A DNA stretch of 64,000 nt, taken from positions 1 through 64,000 of the forward strand of contig JAACJM010000205.1 in the NCBI GenBank assembly GCA_013368315.1. Reading direction: 5' to 3'. Position numbers and translations under genes: made by a program. Under the pieces are notes generated by a model. That model had not been told where the DNA came from. It did no database searches and was given only the letters and a program-made list of their open reading frames with translations. Every line of letters begins with the position of its first letter. The first letter of the stretch is position 1. The DNA is from Tetrapyrgos nigripes (lineage: Eukaryota; Basidiomycota; Agaricomycetes; Agaricales; Campanellaceae). This document shows positions 21,070 to 30,583 of this stretch, piece by piece.

Positions 21070-22738
21070 TCAAATCAATTGCAGTAGTAACAGCAGCAAT
21101 TGAGAACATCTCTGGCTTGAGTAGCACAATGTCTGAATTGTCATCGGCACCAGTACCATGATCAGGTTGGTGGGACAATGCATCAGGCTTGCCCATAATG
21201 CAGCCAGGGCGATGGTGTAACTAGAAGTCAAAATGAGAGAGGTACAGGGACCAACAAGCTTGACATCAATTGAGCTTTTTTGCAGTTTGGAAGTACTCCA
21301 AGTTTTTATGGTCTGTCCAGATCTCCACAGGAAAATGTTCTCCTTCAAGGAAGTGTCTCTATTCCTTGAGGGCTCGAATGATGGCTAGCATTTCCTTATT
21401 GTGGATCTCATAGTTGCGTTCAACGGCATTAAGACTTTTGGAGTAGAAAGCAATGGGTTGCCACTTGTTGTCATCTGGAGACTGCCAGGATAAAACTGCT
21501 CCTGTAGTGTAGTCAGAGCTATCGGACTCCAAGCAATATGGTTGAGAGTCATCAGGCATGGTGATGACAGGGGAGGAGGTGATTAGGGACTTCATGATGT
21601 TGAAGGCATCCTGAGCATCCTTAGACCAGTCAAACTTGATGTCTTTTCGGGTCAGTTTGAACAGCAGTTGTGCATGATGAGAGAAGTCCTGGACAAACTG
21701 ACAATAGAAGTTGGTGAATCCAAGGAAGGAGGAGACCTCTCTCTTGCTTTTGGGTACAGGCCACTCTGCAACACCAGACACATTGACAGGGTCCATTTCA
21801 ACACAATTATGGGAGATGATGACGCTGAGGTACTCAATGCGAGTCTTCTCAAACTCACACTTGTCCACTCTAAGGTACAGCTTGTGTTGCCACAACTGGT
21901 CTAGGACTAGGTGAGTCACACGACGATGCTCCTCAACAGTCTTGGTGTAGATCAAGATGTCATCAAGATAGACAGATATAACACCCTCCATAATGAGATC
22001 ATGGAGAATGTCATTCATCATTGTCTGGAAGGTCGCAGGGCTGTTGGTGAGACCAAAGAACATGACAAGGGGTTTGAAGAGACCACAGTTGGTGTGAAAA
22101 GTTGCCTTCCATTCATTGCCTTCATGAATCCAGATGTTGTTGAAACCCCAGTGCACATCCAATTTAGTGAAGTATCATGCACCTTTGAGGTTATTAACAA
22201 GTTCATTAATCAAGGGCAATGTATAACAGTTCTTGATCATCATCTCGTTTAGCACACAATAGTCTTGGACAAGCCAGAGGTTTCCATCCTTCTTCTTTAC
22301 AAAGAAGACTGGAGACACCATAGGGGATTTGGAGGGACAAATGCGACTGGTAGACAGATTCTCTGTGAGGAACTCATCAAGGGCCTTTTGTTTGTTAGGA
22401 GCAAGTGGGTAGACCTTGCAGTTGGCAGGTTTAGAGTCAGGGACTAACTCTACTGCATGGTCCCATGGTTTGCGATCTGGCAGCACATCAAAAGAGTCCT
22501 TGGAGAAGACATCTACGTACTCATAGAAGTGATCAGGGAGGCCATCATGAGGGTTCCTCAAAGCCTTGGCATGTGCTTCTGCTAGGCATTGAGAAGTGGT
22601 GCTCGTCACCTTGATGAACTCCGACTCCAGAGGAACCAAGGTAACAAATATGTGGTCACCTTCAATAGAAATATTGTCAGGGAAGTCATCGCAGCCAAAG
22701 GTCCCGAGGTTGTTCATCTCATCTTCACCAGGGTCCAA
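21070..22738 (-). pseudogene. Reverse transcriptase and RNase H of Ty3 pol
   Basis: The RT frame carries the catalytic motif VYLDDILIYT, the KSPMVSPVFFVKKKDG palm entry and FGLTNSPATFQ. The RNase H region starts around YCLESDSSDYTTGAVLS. In-frame stops lie at 22175-22177 (TGA just before YFTKLDV), 21359-21361 (TAG before RHFLEG) and again further on. Many positions that are arginine in related elements read His, Cys, Gln or Trp, as expected if CGN codons lost their CpG. Confidence 0.9.
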
Positions 22739-22867
22739 TTCAATAACATGGGGAGATGGACCTTCCTGACAACATTCCAGAGCTTGGCATTGATGACAAG
22801 CAGCAGATAGGGATAGTTGATGTTCTTGTTGTACCTCCTCTTGACATGTAGAGCACTGCCTTGGGCA

Positions 22868-23281
22868 TCAGCTGAGCTTGATGTTGCCACTGTTCCAATC
22901 CACCTCAGGGTTATGGGCTTGTAACCATCCATAGCCAAGAATGACATCCTGACTGCTGAGCTGAGTGACCGCAAGCTGGATGCGTTCAGAGTGATCTTTG
23001 AAACACAGGATAGTGTCCAAGATCTTGGTTATGGCTCCAGCCTCATTAGGAGTGCTGTCAACGTTGAAGATGGGAATAGGCTTTTGGAGTTTCCGGTTTG
23101 GAATAGAGTTCTTGGCAATAAACTCAGTGTTGGCATAACCCATACTAGTGGCTCCACTATCGATGAGTGCACTGCCAGAGATTAGAGAGGTGTTAGATGT
23201 GGACTCTAGCTCTATTTGGACTGTTATGCAGCAGCTTCTGTTGGAGGAGATTACTAATTTGTGAGGTAGACAGCATTCCAA
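22868..23281 (-). pseudogene. Aspartic protease of Ty3 pol
   Basis: Retropepsin-like domain with the active-site motif ALIDSGATSMGY (about residues 37-48) and the downstream DVILGYGWLQAHNPEVDW signature. It is in the same frame as the reverse transcriptase but separated by a stop at 22868-22870. Confidence 0.85.
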
Positions 23282-23508
23282 ACATTTGAGGTCGATGAAC
23301 AGAAGGAATGGAAGGGGGAGTAGAGGGGGCAGGGAGAGACACGACAGGCAATTACTTCACACGTGGACTCAGGGACAGGGATACAATCATTATCATTGGT
23401 AGTCTGTAGATAAACATGCAAAGTAATTATTTTTTGACCATGAGGGCATGTCCATCACTACTGGTCCTTGGCAAAATCCTCCTGAGCAGGCTCGTTTGTT
23501 GGAGCAGC

Positions 23509-24385
23509 TTAGAAATCCTGGAAAGCTGCATATGCTTCTGCGATCTCCTGCCAGTCATCAACAGACATATCCACAACACGAACATGTTCATGTTGGTGGT
23601 CTGGACACACTGCAGAGAAGTGACCAGTTTTGCCACATGTGTAGCAGGTGCGGCAGGCTAGGAACCTCTGCCTCGAAGCGTCAACTTCCATGGGAATGCC
23701 TTGGGGAAGAGGAGCTTGGGCAGGGGCTGGCACACAAGGGGCAGGAACAGGGGCAGCAGCAGGGGTAGGGAACTGGATTGGGAAAAGGGAACGATCCTGA
23801 GGTTGAGCATGAGAGGGGAAAGTAGGCTTGGGTGGACCAGGGGACACGCTTCTCTGAGCACCACAGAAGATTGCATCTTCCTGTTCATGCTTATCAAACC
23901 TCTTGGCCAGGGAATACCAAGCCATGATGTTCCATTTCTGTGGGCGACCTTCTGCCTCTGCAATCTTCTTCTCTAAAGTGGGCCACAGTCCACATTGGAA
24001 TTTGAGGACCACTGTCTGACCAACATGTTTTGTGTCTTCAAGTCAGGCCTTGATGGTAGGTTCTGTGGGGTCCACAGAGTAGAGGATGGGCTTGACGTTA
24101 AGGCCAGCCATGGTGATAAGAGCACAAAAGTCATCGACATATTCATCAACAGAAGCTGTACCCTCTAGGGTGAGACTAGCCTGAGTGCATTCATCTTCTG
24201 GCATGAACTCCTTGATGAACTCGGTTTCAAATTCTCGCCAGGTATTGAAGTGGGAGGAGCCATAGAGGCGTTTGTGGTTGATGAGGCTTTGGCAGTAGGT
24301 GGCAGCACAACCTGTCTGGAAATAGGACAACACCCACATGATTTTGGCAACATCATTAATAGGTGTCTTTTGCATCAGTGTAGTA
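23509..24385 (-). pseudogene. Gag of the Ty3 element, C-terminal part
   Basis: Two frames in phase (24043-24375 and 23509-24012) separated by a stop. The first encodes the capsid-like helical region (NTWREFETEFIKEF), the second a proline-rich linker and one zinc knuckle, CYTCGKTGHFSAVC. The N-terminal part is separated from it by the insertion 24386-26660. Confidence 0.85.
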
Positions 24386-26660
24386 CAAACACAAACTTAA
24401 AGACTTTTATACGAATAGTAAAGTGCGAGTGTTCTGAGTAGTCAGAATACTCAAGGACTTTTGGGGGTTTTGGTAGGGGTTTTGCATGAATGCACACAAG
24501 TTAAACACACACAAAGACTATAACAAGTCCACAAGGATATAACCAACAGTTTCAATTCACAATTTGTAGGCCCAAATGCCTTATAACCAGTTTCACAAGT
24601 CCAAGGACACACACAAAAAGGTAACACACAAAAACCAACAAATTTGATTCAACACTATTGATCCACACACTATGTTTATACTCAATGCAAGTGAGGTAAA
24701 TTTGGTAGAAGTGTAGTCCATGTTTCACAGTCTCTACAGCTAGCACTAGTGAGATGACCAATACTCTAGAGTACGTGGCTTGAGTAACTACGAGAAATAC
24801 CTAGTCCTTTTATACTAATCGCAGCTACTACTATACAGTTCTACATTTCTTTTTAATGTCCACTAAAAGGTACATAAGGAAAACAGAAATATTAGTCTAA
24901 TTGCCAGTCCACGCTTGTCCATACTACTAGATTAAGTAGGTACTTTCTAATTAGGTTATCTAGGAAATGTAGAATATTATCTAAAACTAATAGGGCTTTC
25001 TATGTTCCCTTTGCTTCATCCTCTTGACTAAGAGTACCTTTCTGGAACTGGCAGCCATAGTCATTGTGACTCACATAGCTCTACCATCCATGCTGGGCTC
25101 CACTCGTATGACTCACATTCCTTTACCGCCAATCAGTCACTATAGGTTTGTGTAGTCTCCTGCTTATTCCTCCTCTTATGTTCTTCTGGCACTACTATAG
25201 ACTTGGTGTTTATAGACTTCATTTCTAGTATACTGCCAGTTAGTTCTTATAGATGAGTCCTGCTCTCTATAAGGTCCTACATATCTTTTGTAGTCACACT
25301 TGTACCAACAAGAACACTTCAGTCATCAGCACACATCTTACTGATTTCGCTGCTGCATTCAGAAATAGCTTTACCCTTTTGGGGCTTTCTTATTATGACT
25401 CATTCCTTAGATCACATACTGGCGGTAACGAACTATGGGCTTTATTCCTTCACTGCTAGTCCATCTCTTTAGTACCATATGAAAGCTGAGCTTCCTAGGA
25501 ACTCATACATATATACTTTGTCCTACTGTAAGATCTATGCACTTTCCTGTACTTTCCTATGGCTTTCCGGTACCCTTTTACTTTCCTGTACTTTCCTATG
25601 ACTTTCCGGTACAGTCTTACTTTCCAGTACTTTCCTATGACTTTCCAGTACAGTCTTAGTTTCCATTACTTTCCTATTGCTTTCCGATCTTTTCCCTTTT
25701 CCTTATTCACACCTTCATTTCTGATTCATATCCGATTCATCTCCAATCCATATCTCATAGCTCCACTTTCCTTATAAGGTGCTCCCCTTCACCTTTCCTG
25801 CTATAGTTATATTTCCCTTCATTTCCGATCCTTTCCTATCTAATTCCTATGCTCTCTGAAGTAGTACTTAAGCTAGAAAGTTTGTAGTAGATAGCTTAAG
25901 TGCAAAATCGACAAAGCTGGTCTCCTATCCTTCCTCGATGGTTCCCTAGAGCTTCCCAGTCTTTCCGACTGAAATCCCTATTTATCTTTATAAGCTCTTT
26001 CCTACCTGGATCCACTCGGAATCTCCATCCAATCCACTCAAGACTTCCATCCGGGTCCTTGATGTTTCCTAGCATTGGGTATCCACATGGACTTGACACC
26101 TACCTATCTATCCTTACTGTCTTTAAAAGACTATTCCTTCTGTTTTGTTTACAAGCAAGGTATCACTTGTTATACTGCTAGTTCAGATATAGTCAGTTAC
26201 TAGGGTTTTCCTCCAATTTCTAAACCAGTGATCGTTTAGCACTAGAGTCTGGGTTGTATAGCCTATGCGTTCCTTGCCCATGAATAGGGGCTTCACTTTC
26301 CCTTGAGTTGCACTGGCAGTACTAAGCGTGTTATAGGAGGAATGGTTACAAAGTCCTTATAGAACTTTGTATAGTATATGGGGTGGATCTGCTACTATAA
26401 CTGAAGCACTGTACACATCAACCATAGTACTTAGAATAAGCATATCCTATTCATAAGTACTTAGTTTTATTGTACTGGCACATACACTTAGTCCACTAGC
26501 ACTTTAACTAGCAGTTTGGGACTCACTCTAGTCCTTTATATACCAATTGAAGTGGTGAACCAGCTTTCTAACTGCCAATTAACGTTTCTATACACGAATT
26601 TTGTATGGCATATCATTGTCTTGGAAACAAACAGTGCTAGCATAAATGATCACACTGGTC
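24386..26660. mobile_element. Unclassified insertion in gag, with a 39-bp minisatellite
   Basis: About 2.3 kb separates the N- and C-terminal parts of gag. Boundaries are approximate. I see no coding potential, and I could not find paired terminal repeats, so the class is unknown. It contains three and a half units of a 39-bp tandem repeat (25550-25689; core TACTTTCCTATGACTTTCC). Confidence 0.45.
25550..25689 (+). repeat. 39-bp tandem repeat
   Basis: Three full units (25550, 25589, 25628) and a partial fourth begin TACTTTCCTATGRCTTTCC. The C/T-rich flanks (25690-25870) carry looser versions of the same TTTCC motif. Confidence 0.85.
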
Positions 26661-26966
26661 CACCAGACTCAGCCATTAGCATATTGACTGTCGAAGATGC
26701 CAGGTGGAGACACCTTAGCATGTGAAGCTCCAGAAGATTGATGAGAGGGAGGAGTAGAAGATGAGGTGGAGGATGGAGGTCGAGTGGGGTGGTGTGATGG
26801 AGGTTGGGAAGGTGGAGGGGGATTTTGGCCTTGGAGCAAGTTGCTCGCTCTCTAGATGGGCCAGACAAGTGTTGAAGGTTTCAGACATCATGGGGGACCC
26901 AGGTAATGAGGCAGAAGGAACAGAGGGTGGAGAGAACTGAGGCATGGAGGAGTCTTGGGGAACCAT
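26661..26966 (-). pseudogene. Gag of the Ty3 element, N-terminal fragment
   Basis: A frame starting at the ATG at 26966 (MVPQDSSMPQF) near the 5' LTR encodes a Pro/Ser-rich leader. A second frame continues with ASHAKVSPPGIFDSQYANG, resembling the conserved start of the capsid region in fungal Ty3 gag proteins. It ends where the unclassified insertion begins. Confidence 0.6.
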
Positions 26967-27064
26967 AGGAGGAGGAGCAAGAGAGTTGCTCTCACTGGTA
27001 TCTGGAGCTCAGAAGGAAATGGTTGCCAAAGACGACTAGTCCACTTGATGAGGAGTTTTTCTAC

Positions 27065-27366
27065 TGTAAGGGTGACTCCTGACACATGAGGCACTCACTC
27101 AACAACTGCAGGAGGAGATCCAAAGAGAAAAACTCAAAAATACTCACCTGCAGGGAAGGGGTATATGTACTCGTATGAAGGCCTGGGAAAAGATCTACAA
27201 AACTGTACAGTCGAAATGAAGTAATAGAAAGGTGGAATGATGAGAGATCAAATGATGGATGATGAAACAATGAAACAGGGATAAACAAGTCAATGAAGTC
27301 CAGATAAAACAAGAACAAACAAGTCCCAAAGGAGAAGGGAAGGAAAAAGGAAACTGTTCCCTTACA
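27065..27366 (-). repeat. 5' LTR of the Ty3 element
   Basis: 302 bp, TGTAAGGGTGACTCC ... GTTCCCTTACA on the plus strand. It has a single copy of TGCAGGAGGAGATCCAAAG where the 3' LTR and solo LTR have two. Confidence 0.9.
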
Positions 27367-27371
27367 CAAAC

Positions 27372-27465
27372 CTGTTTAACAGACAGATAGACAGGACTGT
27401 TTAAACATAGCCACAAGCAGAAATCAAGTGTAATAAACTCAGCCTCATTTCATTTGGCCTTGTAA
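27372..27465. repeat. 3' end of repeat family X, CpG-decayed copy
   Basis: Matches 33759-33850 over about 95 bp. All eight CpG sites of the 33.8 kb copy are TpG or CpA here, while other positions are almost unchanged. It ends GGCCTTGTAA at the junction with the Hpc2 half. Confidence 0.85.
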
Positions 27466-28260
27466 CTGGCTGGGGCACCTGCTTTGCCTGTACCCATACC
27501 TGTACCCAAGCCTGATGCAGACACAGATGTAGAAGGACTGGGTTTAGGTTTAGGTTTAGGTTTATCTTCCTCCTCACTATCCTCATCACTCTCCTCTTCA
27601 AGCTTTTTAGCCATAGACACAGGTGAAGGAGCTCTCTGCCCTGTATCCCTAGCCATCTGAGCAATATCCACTTCATACTTCTCCAGGCTGCCTAATGTAA
27701 TGTGGAGACAGACAGTTTGGAGAGGTGGAGGATGGAAGAGGGCAAGAGTGGTTGGTGAGAGGGAGCAGGAGCATTTGGTGTGTTGTTTGGTAGTGGCTGC
27801 TTTGGATTTTAGTTTTATTGAGAGGGGTTTGGATGAAGTGGTGGTGGTGGTTGTGGTGGGACCAGGATTAGCACATCCACTGCCATCTTCAAACCATGAT
27901 GGTCTTTGCATGGCCAGCATATGCCAGGCATGGCAATGTTTGTCCCAATTCTGTGATGAGTGAGTGTATAGAATGAGCAGAGTAGGTATGGCAGGAAGGA
28001 GAGGCAGAGGCAGAGGTCATCATTGTTGTCATGGTCAGCATCTCAACATCGGAGTTGTGTTTGTGTCCTTGAGCCATGAGAGGCTAGTATACAACCAGTC
28101 TTGTAGAGTAGACTTGTAGGCTTGAAAAGTAGTAGAGTAGGTTAAAATCTTCAAGTTGGGGGGTCTTTGGTTGGAAGATTGACTGGAGGAAGGGAGCGGG
28201 AGAAGGTGACATGTACGTCGTTATCGTTACTTGAATCTTCCAACCACCACTCCGCAATTG
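27466..28260 (-). pseudogene. Split Hpc2 paralogue, N-terminal half
   Basis: Homologous to about 11530-12740 of the Hpc2-like gene, including its start (MAQGHKHNSDVEML, ATG near 28076) and the block HITLGSLEKYEVDIAQMARD. The long acidic region is absent. The segment KKLEEESDEDSEEEDKPKPKPK is uninterrupted here, showing that the main copy lost two bases at that point. The 430 bp nearest the insertion contain no CpG although the main copy has about sixteen there. Homology runs out near 28260. Confidence 0.85.
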
Positions 28261-28269
28261 ATTAGTTTT

Positions 28270-29590
28270 TCTCAGCCCCATTGGCCTGGGTTGCTGGTCG
28301 GAAGATACCTTTTTTGGAAGGCAGATCTCATGCCACTGTCACTGCCACCACTGCAGAAGATGTTCACTGGCTCTGCCTCTGACTTGGTTGTACTTGTCGG
28401 CCTCGAAAAGGCAGTCCTTTCAGAGACCTGAATTTCTCTTCTTCAGACAGTCCACACAAACAGTTATCTATAGCTGTAATACTAGTTGGTGCTGATTTCT
28501 GACATTTCTTTCAATTTGTGGGTGCCAACTTCCTTAATTCTGCACATGGAAGCATTAAAAGTTCTCATGTTCTCACTTTCGCATCACCTGGGAATATATA
28601 ATACATATCGTCATGGTGGTGGACGTTCGCATCAGTGATTGACAAGGATTGTCGTGCTCATTAGGCGTTGAGGCTAACAGTGACACATGATAAGCAGACA
28701 AATGAGTCACGCAGCATTAATGATAGTCATCAACACATCTCTTACCATAACCTTCACTATCACCATCAGCTGGATTGTTAGATTGTCGGTATACGTGGCT
28801 TTAATAGTCAACGAGGCTGTCTTCAATCGTCCTGCTGACTTGGAGACCTCTCTTCTCAAGAGCACTACCAGCCGAATCATTCACAATGCCTCCTCAATGG
28901 CTGTTGCGATCACTGTTGAGATTCCCCTCCTCTTCATCATTGGCTTTATCTTCACTTCATCTTTTTTGTTGAACCTGCGATCAAGATCTTCCATGTCTGC
29001 AGGGGTTAAATTCGTCTGGAAGACAATGAGGAGTTGATGATTGGAACTGATGCTGAGGAGCAGATGACTCGGATTACGGCTTTGGTGCTGCCGCCACATC
29101 ACCCATAGTACATGAGTCAGTATGAATCAAATCAAATCTGAGGACAGGTATTCTGATGAGTTTTAACAGATGTTCTACTGCTCAACGCAAGAGGAAATAT
29201 ATAACGCAGATACATATATTGGCTGGTAGTCATACTAGTGAAGATATAACGCATGAGTGAAATTATGATGGGTCTTCGTATTCACTCAATGTCGTAAGCT
29301 TTGCAGATTGGCAAAGCACTGAAGGGTGTTGTCTGAGAGGTAGGCCTGTGGGTCTTCCCTTTTCCTTCCCTATGCTCTTGACTCTTCTGCTTATCTTTTG
29401 TTCTCCAAAGTTTGTACTCTTCCTCTTCCTTGTTCTCGTCCTGACCCCTACAGTATACAGGCTCACTAACATTCGTTCATTTGCACAGGTGACAGGGAGT
29501 CTCAGCAATCGTATGCGTCCGAGTCCAGTGCCCCCCAAATCCAATCTCCAGGAAGTCGAGGAAAAACTTGAGACAGTTGTGGATCGGGTG
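28270..29590. other. Mixed duplicated and noncoding sequence
   Basis: 28583-28705 is the third copy of the SDR downstream duplication. A plus frame at 28687-29037 is hydrophobic and its antisense (28881-29102) is Lys-rich; neither matches anything known. 29260-29600 has open frames on both strands without domain signatures. Confidence 0.35.
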
Positions 29591-29599
29591 ACTTGCGGG

Positions 29600-30366
29600 T
29601 GACACGGAGATTATAGCTAGCTATCATTTCTACATGACTTCTACCGCATGGTGCCTTTGTAAGTAAAATAGATGAGAAAACATGATATCATTTGGTGTTC
29701 AAGCTCCTTCGTGCTGTAAACAATCACCTTCACAATTCTAACTGTTGAACGTTGCTGTCTTCAAGAACAAATCAAGTTGATCCGGTCTGATTATAAAGTG
29801 CTTGTGTTTTTCCTCCATTCTTCCTCAGAAACCTTGGCTATCACCTCCCTCCAAACTCTCGTGTTTCTCAACTGAAGCCAGCACTCATTGGGCAACAATT
29901 GAATACGCACCAGAAGGGATTTGGCAGTAACCTTCCAGATTTAATCTATCAGCTCCTTTATGCTAGAACAACAACAATTATTGTCATGATTCTGATTGTT
30001 GAGAGTTGCTGGCTTTGGGAAGAAATTGAGTCGATCCAAAATGAGAACAAAGGACCAAAACAAGAAAAAAAGAAGTGAGAAACAGAACCAAAATGAGAAC
30101 AAGAGAAGAGATGGTTACTAACCACACCTTGGAGTGGCAGGCTGGTTACCAACAATAACCATGATATAGTGCCTCTCCCTCCGAAACCTTGGCTATCACC
30201 CCCAACTCACTTCCCTTGTTCTTCAACTGAAGGCAACATCGGACAGCGGTCCAACTTGAATACCTATCAGAACTTACACGGTACATATCTGGTGTGCTAC
30301 TCTTCAATCTTAGTGAGAGAAGTGACTTGACAGTACCCTTCCAGATTTAATCTGTCAGCTATTACA
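29600..30366. repeat. Duplicated 5' flanks of the galactose-binding-like gene (copy C)
   Basis: 29600-30010 matches the copy A flank and 30165-30366 the copy B flank immediately before the ATG, with an A-rich unrelated insert of about 150 bp (30011-30164) between. So this copy carries two overlapping versions of the promoter region. Confidence 0.65.
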
Positions 30367-30583
30367 ATGGCCAACACAGTAACAATTGTCATTGATGGAC
30401 TTGGGATGCTTTGTGAAGATAGTGGGAACGTTATCTGTGATCAAGATCATGTATGGCTAGGGTTCACAGCTGTCAGTGATGTTGGTCTTTTTGAACAGAA
30501 CACAAACTGTTTCAGAAACTTCAATCGTACGTCCGTTGTTACACGTGGCATTGTTGACATGATCTTCCCAGGCATTCTTACAG
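30367..30583 (+). pseudogene. Galactose-binding-like membrane protein, truncated copy C
   Basis: The start MANTVTIVIDGLGMLC parallels exon 1 of the intact gene (MADAVTIVVDGLGKFC) through TSVVTRGIVDMIF. It ends at a possible donor (ACAG/GTGGGT), after which no exon 2, transmembrane or tail sequence follows. It is a 5' fragment only. Confidence 0.75.

Larger units (their letters stand above)
19143..27366 (-). mobile_element. Ty3/gypsy chromovirus-type LTR retrotransposon
   Basis: Complete in outline: 3' LTR 19143-19524, polypurine tract next to it (AGTAGGGGGGTGA on the minus strand, about 19525-19538), pol, gag and 5' LTR 27065-27366. Identical 5-bp duplications CAAAC flank it at 19138-19142 and 27367-27371. 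Domain order gag, protease, reverse transcriptase, RNase H, integrase, chromodomain is that of Ty3/chromoviruses. Multiple stops, a gag-pol frame change and a pol frameshift make it inactive. A further insertion of about 2.3 kb interrupts gag. The 5' LTR is 80 bp shorter than the 3' LTR, explained by loss of one of two direct repeats (TGCAGGAGGAGATCCAAAG) and the sequence between. I could not match the primer-binding site to a tRNA. Confidence 0.9.
17109..27465. mobile_element. Nested transposon stack inside the Hpc2 paralogue (outer repeat family X)
   Basis: The 10.36 kb between the two Hpc2 halves begins with about 45 bp resembling the start of repeat family X (GGGGTGTGGGCCAACGC vs GGGGTAAGGGGCCACTAC) and ends with a CpG-decayed version of its 3' end, GGCCTTGTAA. 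I infer an outer element of that family that later received, from left to right, a TIR element (17226-17677), a solo LTR (17878-18510, itself carrying a MITE) and a Ty3 element (19143-27366). The tetramer CTGG occurs at both Hpc2 junctions and could be the target duplication, but this is weak. Segments 17680-17877 and 18511-19142 hold no recognisable genes. Confidence 0.7.

Noticed and set aside
17109..27465. Helitron interpretation of the outer repeat
   Set aside because: The 3' end is CTCGTAA rather than CTRR, there is no terminal hairpin that I can see, and no Rep/helicase sequence.
28687..29037. 116-codon hydrophobic ORF with a Lys-rich antisense frame
   Set aside because: No domain, no splice continuation on either strand, and it sits in duplicated, decayed sequence.
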